Part shown: positions 1-11,561 of the stretch, piece by piece
How the letters are laid out: every line of letters begins with the position of its first letter
Numbering within the stretch: position 1 is the stretch's first letter
Source: Carallia brachiata
Lineage: Eukaryota > Streptophyta > Magnoliopsida > Malpighiales > Rhizophoraceae
NCBI GenBank assembly: GCA_021464245.1
Contig: JADCRB010000005.1
Location: 2,604,001 to 2,668,000 of the forward strand
Reading direction: 5' to 3'
Length of the DNA stretch: 64,000 nucleotides
Notes under the pieces: model-generated
What the model was told of the DNA's origin: nothing
The model's input: only the letters and a program-made list of their open reading frames with translations
Databases searched by the model: none
Program-made: the position numbers and the translations under genes

Positions 1-216
1 TCGCCATTAGAACTGGAGATAATGTTTCTTATTTCATTGTAATAAAAAGCACTAGAGCATATCTAAAACGAAACTGCCAAGTTATAAAAGTTGCTAACCC
101 CTTTATCGAAACGTATTTGAGAATTTAATGGTTAGTCAGCTCAAAGGAGTTACCAATTGTTATGTTTTTTTTCTTTCCAATTCTTCCACAAAGTTTCTTT
201 TTCTTAGAAGCTCCTT

Positions 217-365
217 TTTTTTCTTGTTTTTAAATTTATTAGAAGGCAATGCCCATACAAGGAGTAGATAAGGATAAAGAATGGGGGAGATAGAAGCCGA
301 AATCTGATTCCTCTCTAGACGCAAGGCTTATAGACCAGACTAAGTTGAACAGTTAGTCTATCCAG
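217..365 (-). repeat. Diverged tRNA-derived SINE relic
   Basis: The block begins near a T-rich stretch, which would be the A-rich tail on the minus strand, and contains the core GGCAATGCCCAT. The better-preserved SINE at 39942-40070 contains the same core in the same place. On the minus strand there is a degraded tRNA-like promoter head (box A-like near 330-350, weaker box B near 300-315). Function is only as a mobile repeat. Assignment rests on similarity to the second copy. Confidence 0.4.
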
Positions 366-1470
366 AATCTTGCCTTGCATAGATTCTTTGGAACAAGAGT
401 ATAACCACACTTGAAGCCATTTAAAAAGGTTTAATCACATTAATTCAAACAAGAATATTTTTTTCACCAATCAATCTCCCTTTATATGTGGGTCATAATG
501 CATATATATCAAGTGGTTAATAAAAAAAAAAAAATCTTACGTAATGTTATTTACACGCAACTTTTTACTCTACACACGCAAATGAGATAATAAAGACAAA
601 AAGTTTTGCCCATGACTTGGCGCATACAGCTGTTTCCTTCGTGTAAATAGCTTCATCCATTAATCTTTTGCTATCTTTATATATAACAGGCTGTGTGGGC
701 ACGAGTAGAACCAGAGGGAGGCATCTTATAGAACTCTGAGTTAACTGACGAAAACGAATTCTCACAGAGTGGGAAAACGAATTCTCACAGAGTGGGCATA
801 ATCTTTTCTCATAAGAATATTGATCGGAACTTAGGTAGGTATGGCATCAACAGGAAGCTTATTAAAAGTGCTGGCAAAAGTTGAACAAATTCATAAAACA
901 TTGCAAACTGCCCAACAAGAAGGAAAAAGGGAAAAAAAAAAAACAAAAAAGAAAAAGCACTACTCTTTTCTCTGATAGTAGACTTTTTTTTTTTCCTTTG
1001 GCATAAGTCCCAAATCAGTGTTAAATTTTTATAAAATTTTTCAATATAATTCAATTAGGTCCTATATTCTTACATTTTTTTATTATTTGAATAAATAAAA
1101 CATGCGCTAAAAATTCAATATTCTATCAGAGATTTGGACTCCAATGGAGTAAAAAGTAAAGGTATAGCAATTGACAAACAAAACAAAAATAGATATTGAA
1201 AAACTTCATAAGAATATAGAATTTATTTTAAGCTTATCCCTTTTATCTTTTTTCAATTTTCCAATCTAATTTAATATCTAATATGAATAATATAAAAATG
1301 ATAATTGAAAGAAAGTTTCTTCTTATTTCACTTCTAAAATTTAACCCAAAATAATTTCTACCATTGTAAAGAAAAATTATTCCTTATTGTTTCTTGTAAC
1401 TGCCTTTATGCCCAAATTTATTTCAGTCTCTCTTATTTGTTCATTGTTTGTTGAGGCTTTTGTACATGTT
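366..1470. other. AT-rich intergenic DNA, no gene seen
   Basis: Short reading frames here run through homopolymers and match no family I recognise. A 17-base direct duplication (cgaattctcacagagtg) lies near 755-795. Nothing else can be supported. Confidence 0.5.
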
Positions 1471-1860
1471 TGAATAGTTGCTGTTGGATATCTGAAGAAG
1501 TATTGGAATAGTTTATTTTTGTCCACTTGTTTCTCTTCCCTTACTTTTCCCACCTTGAAGTCTACAGAAGACTCATTAGAGAAAGACTTGGTCATTTCTG
1601 GGAGAGAATGCGGTCAGTTTCTACTGTCTGCTTATTGTACAGTTGCAGTCTATGTTTTAGTTACCATATTGCAACTGCTGGGAGAAGTTTTAGAAGATAG
1701 TTGCTGTTGGAGACTGAATAGTTGCTGTTGGATTCTTGAAGAAGTGCTGTAATTGTTTCGTTTTGTCCACCTCTTCCTCTTCCCCTAACTTTTCCTACCT
1801 TAAGGTCTACTGTAGACTCAACGGACAAAGCCTTGGTCACTTCTAAGAGATGATGAGGTA
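1471..1860. repeat. Imperfect tandem duplication, period about 246 bp
   Basis: The segment beginning GAATAGTTGCTGTTGGA at about 1471 recurs at about 1717, followed in both copies by matching blocks (TTTTGTCCAC, CTTCC, ACTTTTCC, AAGTCTAC/AGGTCTAC, CTTGGTCA). On the minus strand each copy gives a short open frame containing S-[ST]-V-D-[FL]-K-V-G-K-V-R, so the unit may derive from coding DNA. I do not recognise the protein. Confidence 0.55.
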
Positions 1861-2479
1861 GTAATGCAATTATATTTAATTCGATTCAATGGTAAGCGAT
1901 ATATATTTAAAATCATTTGAATGAATTAAACTGCAGCTAATATTAATGAAACGGAGAGAAATCTTTCCTTTAATCCACTCCTAATATTAATGATAAAATA
2001 TTTTAAGAAAAATTTCTACTTAATTTTAACTATCATTTTATTGCACATTAATAACAAAAAATCAATTTCCATCAATTCTCCCCATCTTGCCATTACTTGG
2101 TCTTGGATTTTTTCGTTTCACTATGCTAGAGTCCCATGAAAAGTTAGAAAGGCCTTCAGCTAAGCTAATCGTGAGTTAGCAGCCGAGAAGGTTCCATCGA
2201 AGCAAAATTGTAAGTTGAACGAGTTGCGGTTGAGCTCTCAAAAGGCAAGAAATCGCATGAAAAGTTCTCGACAGAGCATTGTGGTGCTTCAAGAGAAATT
2301 GAACAAATTCTAATGTGGGTGTCTTTACTGTCTTGTCCTATGATTCTTTGTTGTCATCTATAAAGCATTGTAATTCAGTTGAGTAACAGCCTAATGATAG
2401 AAATAACTCTTGCAAGGTTAATAGTTTCAAGAAACAGCTTCTCTTAAAAAAAAAAAATGTTTCAAGAAACAGGTCATTC

Positions 2480-3999
2480 TAATAGGCAAGACATTCAAGT
2501 CCTGCCCAAAGTGGAGGTATGTCATGCTGTAATTTATGCTTATGGTCGTCAGAAGTCAGAACATTATTGTCTTCAATTTTTATTAGAGAACCCATTTATA
2601 TTTTGCTTCCAACTAAGCCTGCTTCTAATGTAGTTATTGTTTGATTTGTGTAGTTTTCTACAACACCAACAGATCTAAAGGCAAAGGCAATGAATCAGGT
2701 CAAATGTTTAACGCGTCTTGAGAAAGACTGTAAACACAAAAAAAAAAAAAAAATTAAAAGTATAAAGTCGGTGCGAACCCAAAAGAAGAAGAAGAAGAAG
2801 GAAAAAAAAAAAAAGTTCATGGTCGGCCAAAATTGGTGGCCAAAGTTTGACATTTTCTCCTCTCAAAGGCCTATATATAGGCCGATCAATGAGCTTTGGG
2901 AGCATCACTGAGAGAACAACGGAGAGAGGAAGCATTTTCGAAAATCAAAACACAACTCTCAAACTTTTCTCCTTATATTTTCTCGTATTGTGGGTATATT
3001 CTCTTTGAATGTTAGTAAGTTAAATTATCTAAATTAAAAAAAAAAATATTTAATATACTAATTTTTAAATATATTTTAAGTATATATTCTCTAAATTAGA
3101 ATATATAAAAATAAAAATCTAAAGTATTAAAATATTAAACATTCGTTTAAAAGCAAACTCTTACAACCCTCAGCAGAATTACAGAAGTCTGTCTAAGATC
3201 AAGTTTCAGCCTTCAGCAGAGCAAATCCATATGAGATCAGGTCTATATGACTCTCAACAGAACTACACCAGTCTGAGTGGAATCAAGTCTCGGTCTTCAG
3301 TAGATTCAAACCAATCAATCTAAAATTAAACTCATACAGACTTTACCGGAGTTAAGCCAATTAAATTGAGATTAAATCTCTACGACTCTCACCAGAGTTA
3401 CAACATTTTTCTGAGATCAACTCTCAACTCTCAGTGAAATTTATTTCCTCAGCTTAAGACCAAACTGTGAAATTTATTTTCTTTCATTCGAGATCAAGCT
3501 CATACAGTTTTTAACGAAATCACAGATAAGTATTAATTAGAAGATCTACATAAAAATTAATCCTATACAAATTTTAAATTTTTATTTGTAATTTATATCT
3601 ATATTTTAAAAATTAAACTGTTTGACGGTCCTCTACAAAGACATCAACGTACAACAGAGCGTGCAATAGGATTCCTTCTTCTGATGCAGATGTTTGGATC
3701 TAAATTTTAGACTTTTGAATAAACATTTATGTTGTGTCTATATATTTCAGGCAAAAACTCTTGCAGGGAAGAACATGCGAAATCTTCTTGCTCAGAAAGA
3801 ACAAGAAAAAAAAATGTAATTTATTTATTTACATTGATGTGAAAAGTCCTCGATTTGTGATTTGGATATTCTTATCACTGACTTAAACTAAATTTATTGA
3901 CAGAGACTAGCAGAAACTTTGGATGCTGAGATCAAGAGGTGGCCAAGTGGGAAGGAAAGAAATCTGCGAGCCCTGCTTTCAGCGATACCATATTACTAA
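2480..3999 (+). pseudogene. Broken multi-exon gene relic; last exon auxilin-like
   Basis: Several exon-like blocks lie in order. One ends at 2516 at a GTATGT donor. A second starts near 2656 and runs to 2728, where a solo LTR interrupts it; it resumes at 3638. A third is at 3751-3816 (AKTLAGKNMRNLLAQKEQ). A fourth is at 3904-3999 ([13 protein letters not shown] then NLRALLSAI) and ends in TAA. The last two blocks match the stretch just ahead of the J domain in plant auxilin-like clathrin-uncoating co-chaperones. The J domain itself, with its HPD motif, is absent. The earlier blocks are not clearly auxilin and could belong to another gene. An earlier coding-like block around 2190-2312 may also belong. 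This is a truncated relic, not a working gene. Confidence 0.45.
2729..3637 (+). mobile_element. Solo LTR of a Tat-type Ty3/gypsy relative, TSD AAGAC
   Basis: The block starts TGTAAACAC and ends CTCTACA, giving TG...CA ends. It is flanked by identical 5-bp target duplications AAGAC (2724-2728 and 3638-3642). It shares structure with the complete element at 53046-63388 read on its own strand: TGTAAACA followed by an A-run, a GGCC-bounded palindromic patch, a TATA box with CCTATATATAGGCC, a leader with GATCAAGCTC, and a tail with TTTATTTGTAATTTAT. Similarity is clear but not close, so it is a related family or an old copy. No internal region remains, so it arose by LTR-LTR recombination. Confidence 0.75.
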
Positions 4000-5069
4000 C
4001 TTTTAACCTCCTTGTTAATCTTCTCCTATTGAATGACCGATCTAATTTTACGTTCATTAACAATGAGTTTGGACATTACCTTTCACAGTGTAGTATAATT
4101 ATTTAGTTGGTCATCCTCACTTCTCTTGTCTCCCTCCCTCTTAAAAATACTTTCTGTTCCAACGAACAATTAGTATTTTGCCAATAACGTTTATATAGAT
4201 AAATTTTATGGTTTTGGTTCCATATTTTGAAATGAGAAGTTAAGTCACGTTTGAATCAAGAGAATTAAACTAAAAGAATTTTGCTAACGATAGTTATTTT
4301 TATTAAATTTGTCATTAGAAAATATTAATGTGTTAATTTTTTATTAATAATTATAAAAAAAATAAAATGTAATTGTCTGTAACAGACTCCAAACTAAAAT
4401 TGCCAATTTGTCTTCATGTTTGACAATTGCATACTATGCGGCTGTCTTCTCATGAGTTTACAAAATTTTTGCACGAGACACTTGATTTTCTTCCTTGCAA
4501 AAGTTAATTTAATAATTCATTACATCATTTAAGTTAGCATTAAGTCAAATTATAATATAACTACAAATATTATTTTGAAGAAGATGTAAAGTTGTTTGGC
4601 AATTATAATTTAACTGATAACTTCTTTAACTAATATTACGTGAAATTATATATCATAATTCAAGCGTTTTAATGAATTTCTTTCCTAATGCGGTTCAATC
4701 TCAAATATTGAGCAGCACAAGGAATGAATGCTTACAAAGATACATTATAGCTATTAGTTACATTATAAAATACAGAAGATTGAAAAAAAAAAAAGGAACA
4801 GAAGATATGAAAAGCAGTTCTACTTTAATTAATATTTATAATAAATTGACCTCATTAGTAAGAGTTATAAGATCTCTCACAAGGACCCACAGTTATGGAC
4901 TCAAATTTATTAGTGTGGTAAAATTTTCACGAGCACAATCTCATAAAGCTGTGCAGAACAACGCTCCACAAATCCCTCACATGGTACTGAATTTGTACGA
5001 AGAATTGGGAAACCTGTCCTACAGATCAAAGCTTGTTGCTTCATCTAATAAATCTGCTACAAATAGGCT
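4000..5069. other. AT-rich intergenic DNA
   Basis: A 153-codon open frame on the plus strand begins at 4672 and runs into the SINE-like block that follows. It has no recognisable domain and contains homopolymer-encoded lysine and phenylalanine runs, so I do not call it a gene. Confidence 0.45.
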
Positions 5070-5400
5070 TTTTTTTTTTTTTTGTTTGAGAAAAAAAAAT
5101 CCAATCGCAGACGTATATTCATCAGATCCTTAAGTCAGGTTCGGAATAAATTCCGTTTGAACAGTTCATTTAATAAGGAGAGCCAAATCTACTAAGCAAG
5201 TACCAGTAGGGTTAATGAGCCTCCATCACTGATGTTTCGACAAATGAATCTAATTTTAAGCGCATGTCATAATCTTTCGTCAACTAAAAAGTCACTTATC
5301 CATTACCAAGTGAATACGCATATGCTGATATTCAAACTCTAGACATCAAGTGTAGAAATATTCTGAATTACCACTGAATTAGTAACTCGCGTGCCCTACA
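5070..5400 (-). repeat. Possible minus-strand SINE
   Basis: A T-run at 5070-5084 would be the tail. At the far end the minus strand reads a box A-like AATTCAGTGGTAA and a box B-like CTAGAGTTTGAATATC. The arrangement fits a tRNA-derived SINE, but no target duplication was found. Confidence 0.3.
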
Positions 5401-6151
5401 AATATACTTTCACAAATAAGAAAGATGTCACATCTTCGTTAAAGTGTGCTCCAATTTCTGCTCCAGTTCTTTATCGAGCTAATCAGAAAAATTGTCCAAA
5501 AAAGTTGTCCCAAATCGGTCGAATTCGATGGCGTCGCTTTGGAGCTTACGATTCTATTTGAGTTGTAAAAGAATCTAACCTTAAATATAGTTTCGGCTAA
5601 AAGAAATTGAAAAGTAAAAATAATTTTTTAAAAAAATATTTTTTAAAAAAATGAAAATTTTATAAAAGACAGTTATAAAATTGGAAACTATTTACTAAAA
5701 ACAATTTTTACATACAAAAATTTAGTTATAACTCGTGCATTGTGTAGACATAAGTTTAGAAAAAACTACTCTCTATTACAATAGTATATTTGGGAAGCTG
5801 AGAGAAAATTTTTCTGAACTACTCCTTATTTTTAGTTAAACATTTATGAGATGAATTGAATAAAAATCCAGTCACAATAAATAATGTTCTTAAAGTTAAG
5901 AAAATTGCCAATGTGCCATGGATTATAACCATTTTAAAGATATTGTCCAGCATCAATGTCCAACAGTGCTCATAAGCGTGCAAGGAGTAAATTCCAAATT
6001 TTGTACATCTGTTAGTTATTGCTCATTAACACCTTATTTAGAAGCTTCGAAAATCTTCCATTTATCCCGATACGATTATTTCTATTCATAATTTTCTAGA
6101 ATTTTCCCATTCAAACATTAATGATAAATCAATTACAATAAGTAATGTTTT

Positions 6152-6883
6152 AGGGGGTGTTCGGGTAAGATTTTAAAGGGTGTATTTGTGTTTTATTTAA
6201 AAAAAATTAAGAAGATATGTGTTTGGTAAATTTTTTGGTACTTTATTTAATTATGCTTATTTCTTTATAAGACTTCATAATAGCAACTGATTGAAAAAAT
6301 AACTCTACTTTACGTTTTGTTATTTTTTGGATTACTTTTCCCTTTTTAATATTAATAATAATTTATATAGACTAAATTATTATTAAAAAATATTTATATA
6401 ATTTTATTATTTTTTTACTTACCACATGAATTAAATATGTTAATTTATTTCATTAATATTTTATATAAATTCAATATTTTTTAACTATGCTTAAATAATA
6501 TTTTTTCACTTTAATTTTTTTTAATATTGATACTTATAAAAAAATCTTAAACATTATAATTTTTATCATCTAGTAAAAATTAATATTTTAAAAAAGTTAA
6601 AAATTAAATAGAAAAATTCTCAATATTATTTATAGAATATTATTCTAAAAATATAAAATTATAAAATATAAAATAAAATTTTCAATATGATATATCTATA
6701 TAAATTAGATATTTAAATTAGAAATTTCATTATTCAACAGTAATAGTAAGTATAAAATTAACCAAATACCTAATTAATTTTATAAGTAATCAGCAACAGA
6801 AATATGAATTAACAATTAACAATCAACAATCAGTAACAACAATTAACAATAGTAACATTCAATAAGTAACCCAAACAGACCCT
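6152..6883. mobile_element. AT-rich hAT-type MITE, copy 1
   Basis: The ends are imperfect inverted repeats of the AGGGnnTGTTTGGG type common in plant hAT-derived MITEs (AGGGGGTGTTCGGG at the left, reverse of CCCAAACAGACCCT at the right). The interior aligns along its length with 52040-52798, including AATATTAATAATAATTTATA and a 3' segment rich in AACAAT units. It has no coding capacity. The flanks (about 6040-6150 and 6884-7005) are similar to each other, so the insertion lies in or generated a local duplication. Confidence 0.6.
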
Positions 6884-7010
6884 AAAACAATTATTTAGAG
6901 GCTTTGAAACCTTCCATATATCCACATACGTTCCATTCATAATTTTTACCATTCTTACGTTAATCAAAAACAATAAGTAACGTTTTAAACAATTGAGAAA
7001 ATTATCATTT

Positions 7011-8799
7011 AGATGACTACATGTAATCATGGAATTATTGCTTAAAATTTCTTTCAGTTTTGGCTCTCATCTACTATGTTTACCTTGCTAAGAGAAAATT
7101 AAGGATAATTCTCACTAAAACCTCTAAGTTTAACGGAAAATATTGGTAATAATTACGATTAATTTTTGTTTACTGTACATAAACGGAATTATGTATTAAA
7201 TGTTATTTATTATGTATCACTTACATCGTATACAATTTTCAGCATTCATTCTCCTTGTACCTCCAATGTTTCTGAGGTCCTTTCATTCACAGCCACAAAA
7301 TTGAGATGTATGGTTCAAAACCTGGAGCACATCTTCTTGATATTATTTTCATGAAGGTACTACTTCTTCTTTTAAAATTTTCTTTTCATTTTTCCTTTGA
7401 CTGTAAATATATGTTGTGATTTATGCAAGTGACAACTGAATTATACTCACTCTTTATCAACTTTCTTACCCTCATTGAGCTTTTAATCTAGGGAAGCACC
7501 GACGATGAATCAATGATGATTCCTTTATTTCTTTTTCTTTTTCTTTTTCCTTTTTGGAAGGTAAAATGTGTGATTTATTTGTGCATTTTCTCTTTTCTAG
7601 AATTGTATCGTAAGGGACAATTTTGGTGACTATGTTTGGGATTTTATTTTGCAAGGTATGTATATTTTTATACAGGCAAATAGAAGAATTAAAATCAAAA
7701 TAGACAGAATCTGTTTGTGTCAAAAAAAAAAAAAATGAAGCTCATAATAATCATATATAAATGAGCCATCTTCATTAAATTGAATATGGAAAGATGTAAT
7801 TTTCTACAAAAGACCTCTTAGGTCATGAACAATTGACAATTTGTGATCTCTAAAAATAAACATGACATTAGTTATAACAATTTTTCTAATAAAAAAGGTT
7901 GAACTGTTGGGACATGACGATTTAAAGATCACTACTAAAGACAAAGAAATCATGTTCTAAAAATTATATAAATGCAATTAAATTTATATTAAAAAAATAT
8001 TTAACAGGCACAAAACGCAGGCTAAGCCCTAATTATGCTTAAATACTCTTTCCTTCTTCTCAATGACACAGATGGGACTGTGTAACGTGCACATTAGTCT
8101 CGTCAAAAGAAGACTATTGTGCGAGTGTAGGTTAGGGATTGACAAATAAAAGCTAGAATTTTTCAGCAATTTTGATTGGTTATTTTAAGAGAAATAAAAA
8201 TAAAAAAATTTAAATTAGTTACTTTATATTTGTGGTTTCATGTAACTCATTAAAATTAAACTATATAGTTTTTCCCGTGCTGAAATATCTGGCCCTTTTC
8301 GACTAACAGTATGAAAACAAAATTGAATCCCACGTTAGTTAGCTAAAATATTGGACCCCCAGCTGTTCGGTCTTTCTATTTCAGCCACATAAGTCACCTG
8401 CCACTTGGGTTCAAAGAAAGACAGAAGAACCCATCATTTCCTTCTCCTGGAAAGAAATTTCTCGAATGAGCTTGATTTAAAGTTGTTCATAATTAAAGAA
8501 TCATCAATTTTGCATCTCCAGCATTAAATGCAATACTTTCTTAAATATAAGAAATTAACTGCATCCGAAAGCTTTCCTTATGGAAGGGTCAACAATTTTA
8601 TCTTGGCAGACTGAATGAGAAAGTAGTAGGTTTTGGTGTTCAAAAAAAAAAGATACATTTATATTGGTATTCTTAAGTTTTGCTAAAAAATATTACACTA
8701 TTGGAAGAGCAAACTAGGTCTAAGATACAAACATATATAATTAATTGACCGTGAATTTGGAGCAAATTGATTTACTTTTTTTTTATCCATTATAAGATT
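7011..8799. other. Intergenic DNA, no gene seen
   Basis: Only short frames with no recognisable domains are present. Several A/T homopolymer runs occur. Nothing further can be supported. Confidence 0.5.
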
Positions 8800-9660
8800 T
8801 ATTGAATTATAAGTTACACAATAAAAATAATTTTCTTTTCCTTTTAAGATTTGAACTTGATACTTGTAAAATAGAAGTTTGAGTTATATATTAGACAAAT
8901 TAATTTACTTCTAACGTGGGAAATTTTTCCTAGTTTTGGGCGTATTCTAGTTTGGTTCCAATTTTTGGTTGATTCCGATTTCTTAGTTTGCTCTAATTCC
9001 ATTTCGGTTAGGTTTTAATTCTAAGCCATTTAAAAAACAAAAAGCAACAAAAAAAAAATTAAGTGGATACAACATTAGGGAAGAACTTTAAGTAAGATTA
9101 CATAAACATAATTAGTGTGACATATAAGAAATATACAGATATCTAATGATTTATCTTTTTTTTAAAATTAATATATTTTTAACAATCAAACAATTCAAAT
9201 TACTGTATGTTATGAGTTATATAATAAAAATAATTTTTCCTCTCTTCTAAGATTTGAACTTGTTACTTGTAAAATAGAAGTTTGAATTTTAACTACTAAA
9301 ATATAGTAGACAAATTAATTTACTTGTAACGTAGGAAATTTGTCCTAGTTTTGGGCGTATTCTAGTTTGGTTCCAATTTTTTGTTGATTCCGATTTCTTA
9401 GTTTCTTCTAATTCCATTTCGGTTAGGTTTTAATTCTAAGTCTTTTTTTTTTTTGACAATTAATTCTAAGTCATTTAAAAAACAAAAAGCAACCAAAAAA
9501 TATTTAGGGGATACAACATTAGTGAAGAATTTTAAGTAAGACTACATAAATATATTTAATAAAATATATAAAAATTATATAATTAATTTAATAATTTATT
9601 TTATTTTTTTAAAATTAATATATTTTTAATGATCAAATAATTCAGATTACTATAAGAGCT
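8800..9660. repeat. Tandem duplication, period about 415 bp
   Basis: Two consecutive copies share AGATTTGAACTTG, TACTTGTAAAATAGAAGTTTGA, ACAAATTAATTTACTT and TAGTTTTGGGCGTATTC (at 8931 and again at 9346). The second copy has a T-run insertion near 9440. The unit's AT-rich end resembles pieces near 14230-14360 and 28920-29000, so it probably comes from a dispersed repeat. Confidence 0.65.
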
Positions 9661-10102
9661 CACATTTTGCTCACCGTTTGCATTGCCATAAAATTTTACT
9701 AAAAAGAAGTTCAATACGTGGAAATTGGCCGAAAAGCAAGCCGCAAATGAAGCACAACGCTTCCTCAAATGTCACGTGCCGGGCGTCAGATGTAATTAGT
9801 ATAAACCTTCTCTTAAAATTTCTTGATCCGACCATAATAATTCATTGACTTTATCGATGTTGTATCCTAATAAAGAATTAAAATAAATAAGTTTAATAAA
9901 GATACTTGAACTCATTCACGGTAATCTTCTTTTTTTTTTTTTTTTTTGAGCAAGCATTCACGGTAATCTTCAATCGTTCATTTAGTTTCTTAATTTACTT
10001 TAGTTGTTTTTTTTATTTTTTGTTTAATTTTTAATCCTTTCAATCATAAAAAAAATATTTCTTAATTCTATTTTCGAAATGGGCGCTGGTACGGACCCTG
10101 AG

Positions 10103-10387
10103 GTGGGAGCTAAATTTTACAGTTCAAGACAAACAATAAATGTAATTATATTTTAATAAAGTGTAATTACATTTATTAATTGTGAAACAAAAAAAATTAA
10201 AACTTAAATTTAAAATTTAAAATTAGAGGAGTGTTATTTTACAATTTAAAATGTAGATTTCATATAAAATATATTAAAAAAATTTTCAAAAAAAATTTCT
10301 TAAATATAATAATTCTCACTTAAAATATTAAGAGATTGTATTTTTTTAGTAAGATATTACATTTTAAGACATGCATTCAGCTCCCAC
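10103..10387. mobile_element. Possible short MITE with GTGGGAGCT ends
   Basis: GTGGGAGCTAAAT at the left end is mirrored by the inverse of ATTCAGCTCCCAC at the right end, enclosing about 285 bp of non-coding AT-rich DNA. No clear target duplication was seen. Confidence 0.4.
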
Positions 10388-11561
10388 TTTTGACTACTAA
10401 GTTAGTCCGAATCTTTCTCTTTTCAAATGGGAATTTAGTAATCCTATTCATCTTCATGACTTTAAAATTTTCCTTGTAACAGGCCAAAAAAAAAAAAACA
10501 AAGGTCCACCCAGCAAGACCAAATCTCTGTTCTAGAAGAGGTTTGGTGTTTTTCAGAATGTTTGTGTTTTCAACTCAGTTACGATTGGAAAAATGGAATT
10601 CAAACACATTTTTTTTAAACCAAAAATTCAAACATATCCTAGATGTCAGCGCAGGCGTTTTATTATCGAGTATTAATTATAAATTTTTTATTTTTCAATA
10701 TATTTACAATTAATGATAATTGTAATAGCGTAACGTAAACGGTCTCCACGGAATGAAATTATCGAATGGACCAAACTTTAACGTGACGCAAGTCTTCCCT
10801 TTAATAAAGAGGGTCAATGACAGAAGATATTTTAGAGAGATAAAAAAATATAATTATTTATAAATATATAATTATAATTGTTAATTATAAATTTTTTTTT
10901 ATTTTTTTACACATAATAATCAATATTTTAATTTTGAATTATGTCTTTTTTTGTTTTAAAAAAATTAAAATACATATTATAATTAAAAAAGAGAAATATG
11001 CATAACAATTAATAGTTATGATTTAATAAAATAGATGTCCACTTTTAAATTTTGTCTATTTTTTTTTTTAAATCTTAGAAGAGTCAAAGTGTATATTATA
11101 AATACAAATGAGAAGCCATTTCAAAGAAGTGGAAGTCTAATTCCTAACTTTTTCTCCTACATAATATAAATACATAATATAAATGAACAAACTGTTGTAA
11201 GTAATTAGTTCAAAATTGTGCCTATTTGTTTGGACATTAATGAAATATAAAGAAAAAAAAAGAAAAGAAAACTTAACAATTAGGAAAGAGTGATCTCTAA
11301 CTAGCTTGAACCCAAATTCCTTCATCATTAATTTCTATGGGCCAACTAGTCAACTACTCAGGTACTCGACTACTAATTCCAAAAGAAAAAAACATATCTC
11401 ATAGAGTCCCTACAAGATTGCAGAGATAATCTAGAACTTTCCTTCCATCACTATTTATTTACGTGTAACCTCCACTTATTTGCACGTCATTCATATCACA
11501 TACCACCAGCTACAAGTGCACGGAACACTTATTGTGAAGTTGCTTGTGTGCCTGAGCGACC
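10388..11561. other. AT-rich upstream region of the GST gene
   Basis: No coding region is recognised. The last 150 bases before the GST start contain TATTTATTTACGTGT (about 11450) and probably hold the promoter and leader. No confident TATA box could be assigned. Confidence 0.4.

Noticed and set aside
4672..5133. 153-codon open frame on the plus strand
   Set aside because: No recognisable domain, includes homopolymer-coded runs, and overlaps a SINE-like block.
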